A stretch of DNA of 64,000 bases from Aquitalea magnusonii. Its GTDB lineage: Bacteria; Pseudomonadota; Gammaproteobacteria; Burkholderiales; Chromobacteriaceae. The notes beneath the pieces were generated by a model, which saw nothing but the letters and a program-made list of their open reading frames with translations, ran no database searches and had not been told where the DNA came from. Below, in pieces: positions 61,023-64,000 of this stretch. The translations under genes were made by a program, and so were the position numbers. Numbering within the stretch: position 1 is the stretch's first letter; every line of letters starts with the position of its first letter. Where the stretch lies: contig NZ_AP018823.1 of the NCBI RefSeq assembly GCF_002217795.2, positions 4,092,001-4,156,000 of the forward strand, read 5' to 3'.

Positions 61023-61335
61023 ATAGACCCTTTACCCAACCGGCACCTAAGCCTGGGCAGATGACAAATTTGTTTAGTATCATATAATCTTTCGGATCAA
61101 TCCTAGCAAATGAGCTGGACTCATCATCCATTCGATAGCAACGTGCTCCCTTATGGATTAAAAATGCAGCTTCCTTCCCCTGTTCCGTTTTAAATGCCGT
61201 AATGACTGCGGACTCAAAATGTACTTCAATCACTTCAACCGAATTACTCCAAAATACAGGACTAGCCAGCCGATGGTATAGGGGTGCTGTTAATGCGCCA
61301 AGAATAATACCGATGAACAACATAGTTAATTTCAT
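61021..61335 (-). CDS. Putative immunity protein, copy 3 (next to the toxin)
   Basis: A 104-residue protein with an N-terminal anchor (MKLTMLFIGIILGALTAPLY) and a periplasmic part with GARCYRMDDESSSFARIDPK and VICPGLGAGWVKGL. Its ATG overlaps the toxin stop codon as TAATG, so the two are translationally coupled, the usual layout for an effector and its cognate immunity gene. It shares the CYRMxDESSxFAxxDPKDY pattern with copy 1. Function is inferred. It appears intact even though the toxin upstream is not. Confidence 0.75.
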   Translation of the reverse strand: MKLTMLFIGIILGALTAPLYHRLASPVFWSNSVEVIEVHFESAVITAFKTEQGKEAAFLIHKGARCYRMDDESSSFARIDPKDYMILNKFVICPGLGAGWVKGL

Positions 61336-61946
61336 TATCTTGTCTTTGGATAGTAATTTTTCTTTACCAAACGATTCGACTTCCCTAATACTGCCAGTAA
61401 TTCAGCCGGTGTAACCGGGAATGGCAACCAACGCGGGTCGTGCGCCAGAATACCAATCAACTCTAGTGCATCCGCCATATTCGACGAACAAGAATCGTCA
61501 AAAACACTATACCGGCTATGTCCCAAACCACTTTTCTTAATATGCTCTCTATCATGCATTACTCGACGCTTCAATTCATTTTCGACGATTATTTTTTCTC
61601 GCGGAGAAACCCAAAGAACTAATCCAATATTATCACGATACCCTTGACCTCTAACGTCTTCTCTACTTAAGGTACGTTGAACCACACCTCCATTCATATA
61701 AACATCCTTGGACATCGTCACGTACTCCTCATGCCCACGGCTATATACTGTTCCGTCAATGACAATTGCAGCGTGTCACCATTGTGAGCCTTGGCTGACC
61801 ATTCTGGAGTCACTGATAATGACTTCAATCATCTCTCGTGGAACTGTTACGGCCTTGACACTGCTATCCGAGCTTGGCGTTAATTGTTTGCTTGCTACCT
61901 TGATCAGTGTTTTACCTGTGCTTGGCGATTTAATCTGTTGGTTCAT
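61335..61946 (-). pseudogene. Toxin-like effector gene with an in-frame TGA (permuted papain/NlpC-P60-like)
   Basis: The frame from ATG 61946 to TAA 61335 is 203 codons plus stop with a single TGA at 61776-61778 (codon 57). Before it lies MNQQIKSPSTGKTLIKVASK to VSQGSQW; after it, HAAIVIDGTVYSRGHEE and later SVFDDSCSSNMADALELIG. The order of a conserved His in a strand (HAAIVIDG) then a Cys at a helix start (DDSCSSNMADAL) recalls permuted papain-like folds of the NlpC/P60 and YiiX type, found among T6SS effectors. TGG to TGA is the simplest explanation. It starts 2 bp after the PAAR gene stop. Fold and toxicity are inferred. Confidence 0.72.
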
Positions 61947-61948
61947 GC

Positions 61949-62497
61949 TTAGCTCTCCAGATAAATATCAACAGTATGTTGTTCTGCAATTGAGGCAAGT
62001 AGATGCGTATGGCCTTGTGCATTGCTTATTCCATATTCAGGCTCCCCATTATTAATGGAAAGCGCATACTCGGCATGCGCAATGGGAACTCCATCTTCAT
62101 CAAGTAATTGATAGAAATCATTAAACTTTACTTTGCTATTTTGGGATGCTGAATCTGATTCAGGCTGGATGTGACTTGGTGCTATTTCATCGGCAACGGT
62201 GTGATGGGCGACATGCTGTGAAATTGCATTCAGCCGTGGTTTTGGCTCACATGCACAGCAACAGATATCACCATGCAAGGCCACAGCTCTTGTTTGGCCT
62301 GCGTGAATTTCGTTCATCACATTCCGTGGCCCTATGCAAATAATATATCCGGTAGTATTACAGACCGGACATTGAAATCGGTCCCGTTCCAGTATCATGT
62401 TCAAGCCCATGATCTTGCCACGCCCGGTTCCAATGATTCTGGCCGGTGGCTTGCTGGTACTCAGATCACCACTCACGGCAATGGCGCGTTTCCTCAT
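61949..62497 (-). CDS. PAAR-domain T6SS spike-tip protein with C-terminal extension
   Basis: A 182-residue protein. The first 95 residues form a Cys-rich PAAR domain: MRKRAIAVSGDLSTSKPPAR, then RFQCPVCNTTGYIICIGPRN, ALHGDICCCACEPKPRL. PAAR proteins cap the VgrG spike and carry effectors. The C-terminal part (FYQLLDEDGVPIAHAEYALS, NGEPEYGISNAQGHTHLL, HTVDIYLES) is the beta-rich extension commonly seen in PAAR proteins that load separate effectors. The ATG follows AGGAG. No VgrG or other T6SS gene lies in the window, so it is an orphan cluster that must use a T6SS encoded elsewhere. Confidence 0.85.
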   Translation of the reverse strand: MRKRAIAVSGDLSTSKPPARIIGTGRGKIMGLNMILERDRFQCPVCNTTGYIICIGPRNVMNEIHAGQTRAVALHGDICCCACEPKPRLNAISQHVAHHTVADEIAPSHIQPESDSASQNSKVKFNDFYQLLDEDGVPIAHAEYALSINNGEPEYGISNAQGHTHLLASIAEQHTVDIYLES

Positions 62498-62790
62498 ATC
62501 CTGCTCCTGTTTTGTCTTGCGACATCAATCAATACGGTGATTGACACCGAACCCCATTACCGACCAGACATAGAAAATTTCTGGTCAAGGAATATCAAAT
62601 AATTTGCTTGGCAAATTCAGAAAACAAGGACAAGAAATTTGATTAGCTATTCGCTGGAGTTTCTGCCTTGCCATCTGCTGAATACAGAAAGCACGACAAT
62701 AGATTCATTTCCAGCATCGCCGTAACTGGCAGGTCTGACAGATACAGGTAATTAGCCACGCGGCCATCTGCTTGGAGAAGAAGGAGATAA
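62498..62790. other. Intergenic region upstream of the PAAR gene
   Basis: About 290 bp of AT-rich sequence with no gene I can support. It probably holds the promoter of the PAAR-toxin-immunity operon. Open frames here have no ribosome site. Confidence 0.5.
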
Positions 62791-62815
62791 AACAAGGCCG
62801 CAACGCGGCCTTGTT
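62791..62815 (-). terminator. Intrinsic terminator, probably for the deacetylase gene
   Basis: An 11-bp perfect stem AACAAGGCCGC / GCGGCCTTGTT with a three-base loop. On the minus strand it runs into TTTTATC. It lies about 120 bp past the deacetylase stop, beyond the palindromic repeat. Confidence 0.75.
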
Positions 62816-62823
62816 ATTTAGAA

Positions 62824-62929
62824 CCGCTAACAAAACCGCGTAGAGAACCCGCGCCAAGGTGCGCCGCCGCAGACAGTACATGGCGTACGGCAAGGCGGCG
62901 CAACGCTGGAGCGGGGGTTTTGCTAGCGG
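62824..62929. repeat. Palindromic intergenic repeat, MITE-like
   Basis: Outer arms CCGCTAACAAAACC (62824-62837) and GGTTTTGCTAGCGG (62916-62929) match at 13 of 14 positions. Inner arms TGCGCCGCC (62860-62868) and GGCGGCGCA (62894-62902) are perfect, around a small GTAC-ATGGC-GTAC centre. The whole 106-bp stretch can fold as one long hairpin. It has no open frame of note. It may be a non-autonomous mobile repeat; no second copy is in the window. Confidence 0.6.
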
Positions 62930-62935
62930 GTCTTA

Positions 62936-63970
62936 CTACGCCACGCTCTCAAAACCGGACAACACATTCACCGCATTCACGCCGATGTCCTCCACCGCGT
63001 AGCCGCCTTCCATCACGAACAGCGTGGGCAGGCCCAGTCCGCCAATGGCCTCGCCCATGCGCAGGTAGTCGGCATTTTTCAGAAGGAAGCGGGAGATCGG
63101 GTCCTGCTCGAAGGTATCCACCCCCAGCGACACCACCAGTGCGTCCGGTGCGTAGGCGGCAATCTTGCTGCAGGCATCGGCCAGGGCCGGGCCGTAGTGC
63201 GACCAGTCCGTGCCATGGGCCAGCGGGTAGTTGTGATTGAAGCCCAGCCCGGCACCCTCCCCGGTCTCGTCGGCATGGCCCAGGAAGAAGGGGTATTCCA
63301 CCGTCGGGTCACCATGCAGGGACAAAAACTGCACGTCACTGCGCTGATAGAAAATGCTCTGCGTGCCGTTACCGTGGTGGTAATCCACATCCAGAATCGC
63401 CACCCGTTTGGCGCCACGGTCCAGCATGGCCTGGGCGGCGATGGCGGCGTTGTTGAGGTAGCAATAGCCGCCCATGTAATCCGCCGCGGCATGGTGGCCG
63501 GGCGGACGGCACAGCGCAAAGGTACTGTGCCCGGTGGCCAGCATGGTATCCAGCCCGGTCAACGCCACATTGGCCGAGGAACGGATGGCCTGCCAGGTGC
63601 CGGCGGTGATCGGCACCCCGGCATCGAAGGAGTAATAGCCCATCAGGCCGTCGATGTCCTGCGGAATGCGGTCGGTGCGCAGGCCGCGCACCGGCCATAC
63701 CAGCGGTAGCGCGTCGTGGTTGCGGCCCTCGGCCTGCCACAAGCTCCAGGCCTGCTCCAGAAAACGCACATAGCCGGCGTCATGCACGCGCAACAGCGGC
63801 TCCAGCCCGTGTTCGGTGGGGGCGATGATGTCGCCCAGCCCGGTTTGCCGTACCCGCTGCAACACCATGTCGGCGCGGCTGGGCATTTCAAAGCAGGGTT
63901 TGAGAGTGCCGTCGATCAGCTCGGCATTGCCGTGGTGCAGGTGGTGGTCGTCACTGTAAATCGTCAGCAT
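62936..63970 (-). CDS. Histone deacetylase family protein (acetylpolyamine amidohydrolase-like)
   Basis: A 344-residue zinc enzyme. The N-terminus IYSDDHHLHHGNAELIDG is typical of acetylpolyamine amidohydrolases. The catalytic motifs are CRPPGHHAAADYMGGYCYLN (His-His pair), ILDVDYHHGNGTQSIFY (zinc Asp and His) and LGVDTFEQDPIS (second zinc Asp). Substrates in the family include acetylated polyamines and acetyl-lysine. The ATG follows AAGGAG. It returns to the GC-rich backbone of the chromosome, marking the end of the island. Confidence 0.92.
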   Translation of the reverse strand: MLTIYSDDHHLHHGNAELIDGTLKPCFEMPSRADMVLQRVRQTGLGDIIAPTEHGLEPLLRVHDAGYVRFLEQAWSLWQAEGRNHDALPLVWPVRGLRTDRIPQDIDGLMGYYSFDAGVPITAGTWQAIRSSANVALTGLDTMLATGHSTFALCRPPGHHAAADYMGGYCYLNNAAIAAQAMLDRGAKRVAILDVDYHHGNGTQSIFYQRSDVQFLSLHGDPTVEYPFFLGHADETGEGAGLGFNHNYPLAHGTDWSHYGPALADACSKIAAYAPDALVVSLGVDTFEQDPISRFLLKNADYLRMGEAIGGLGLPTLFVMEGGYAVEDIGVNAVNVLSGFESVA

Positions 63971-64000
63971 GCAGGTCTCCTTGCCGCGGGTGGGAAGCCA

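Noticed and set aside
61776..61778. The in-frame TGA as a selenocysteine codon
   Set aside because: The TGA precedes the His of the predicted active site, not the Cys position, and I saw no SECIS-like hairpin just after it. A Trp-to-stop change is simpler.

Overview
The window looks like a chromosomal segment of a betaproteobacterium, most likely Neisseriales/Chromobacteriaceae (Chromobacterium, Aquitalea or Vogesella type). The rRNA operon has betaproteobacterial form, GC is high over most of the window, and the gene content is typical of a motile, respiring, free-living member of that group: type IV pilus minor pilins, HslUV, TonB-ExbBD, chemoreceptors, many cyclic-di-GMP proteins and an H-NOX sensor. 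The genus cannot be fixed without a database comparison. A perfect match to the ParB-binding parS consensus at 47.1 kb suggests a position not far from the replication origin.

Layout. 1-4.3 kb (minus): type IV pilus tip/minor pilin operon fimT-pilV-pilW-pilX-pilY1 with ATGA overlaps between the pilin genes; pilY1 runs off the left edge. 4.6-10.0 kb (minus): a complete rrn operon, 16S-tRNA-Ile-tRNA-Ala-23S-5S, with a recognisable promoter, boxA sites and terminator. 10.4-12.4 kb: hslVU. 12.5-17.5 kb: a Fur-box-headed iron module, tonB-exbB-exbD, a catecholate siderophore receptor and its PiuC/YbiX dioxygenase partner. 17.6-19.6 kb: a PAS protein and a chemoreceptor in one unit. 20.5-42.5 kb: mixed housekeeping genes (rhodanese, RsuA-like pseudouridine synthase, RhlE-type helicase, YaeQ, RlmI-like methyltransferase, ABC exporter), regulators (TetR, Lrp, PaiB-like), exporters (LysE, MFS, FUSC) and four c-di-GMP proteins (three GGDEF, one HD-GYP with a zinc ribbon). 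42.5-57.6 kb: metH, a periplasmic binding protein, parS, yqiA, an H-NOX/hybrid kinase pair, a quinone reductase, an OmpR/EnvZ-type system facing three small secreted proteins, an EamA exporter and an FMN glutamate-synthase-like protein.

57.7-62.5 kb is an AT-rich accessory island unlike its surroundings. I read it as an orphan type VI secretion effector/immunity locus. A PAAR-tip gene is followed, 2 bp later, by a toxin-like gene that carries one in-frame TGA; then come three tandem paralogous small membrane-anchored putative immunity proteins. One paralog is cleanly split by an IS3-family element with a 3-bp target duplication. Decayed toxin 3' ends and a decayed lipoprotein gene lie between the copies, showing that the array grew by tandem duplication. 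A second signal-peptide protein downstream is translationally coupled to another short toxin-like remnant. The window closes with a palindromic repeat element and an acetylpolyamine-amidohydrolase-type deacetylase.

All assignments are by reading motifs and context; no database search was run.
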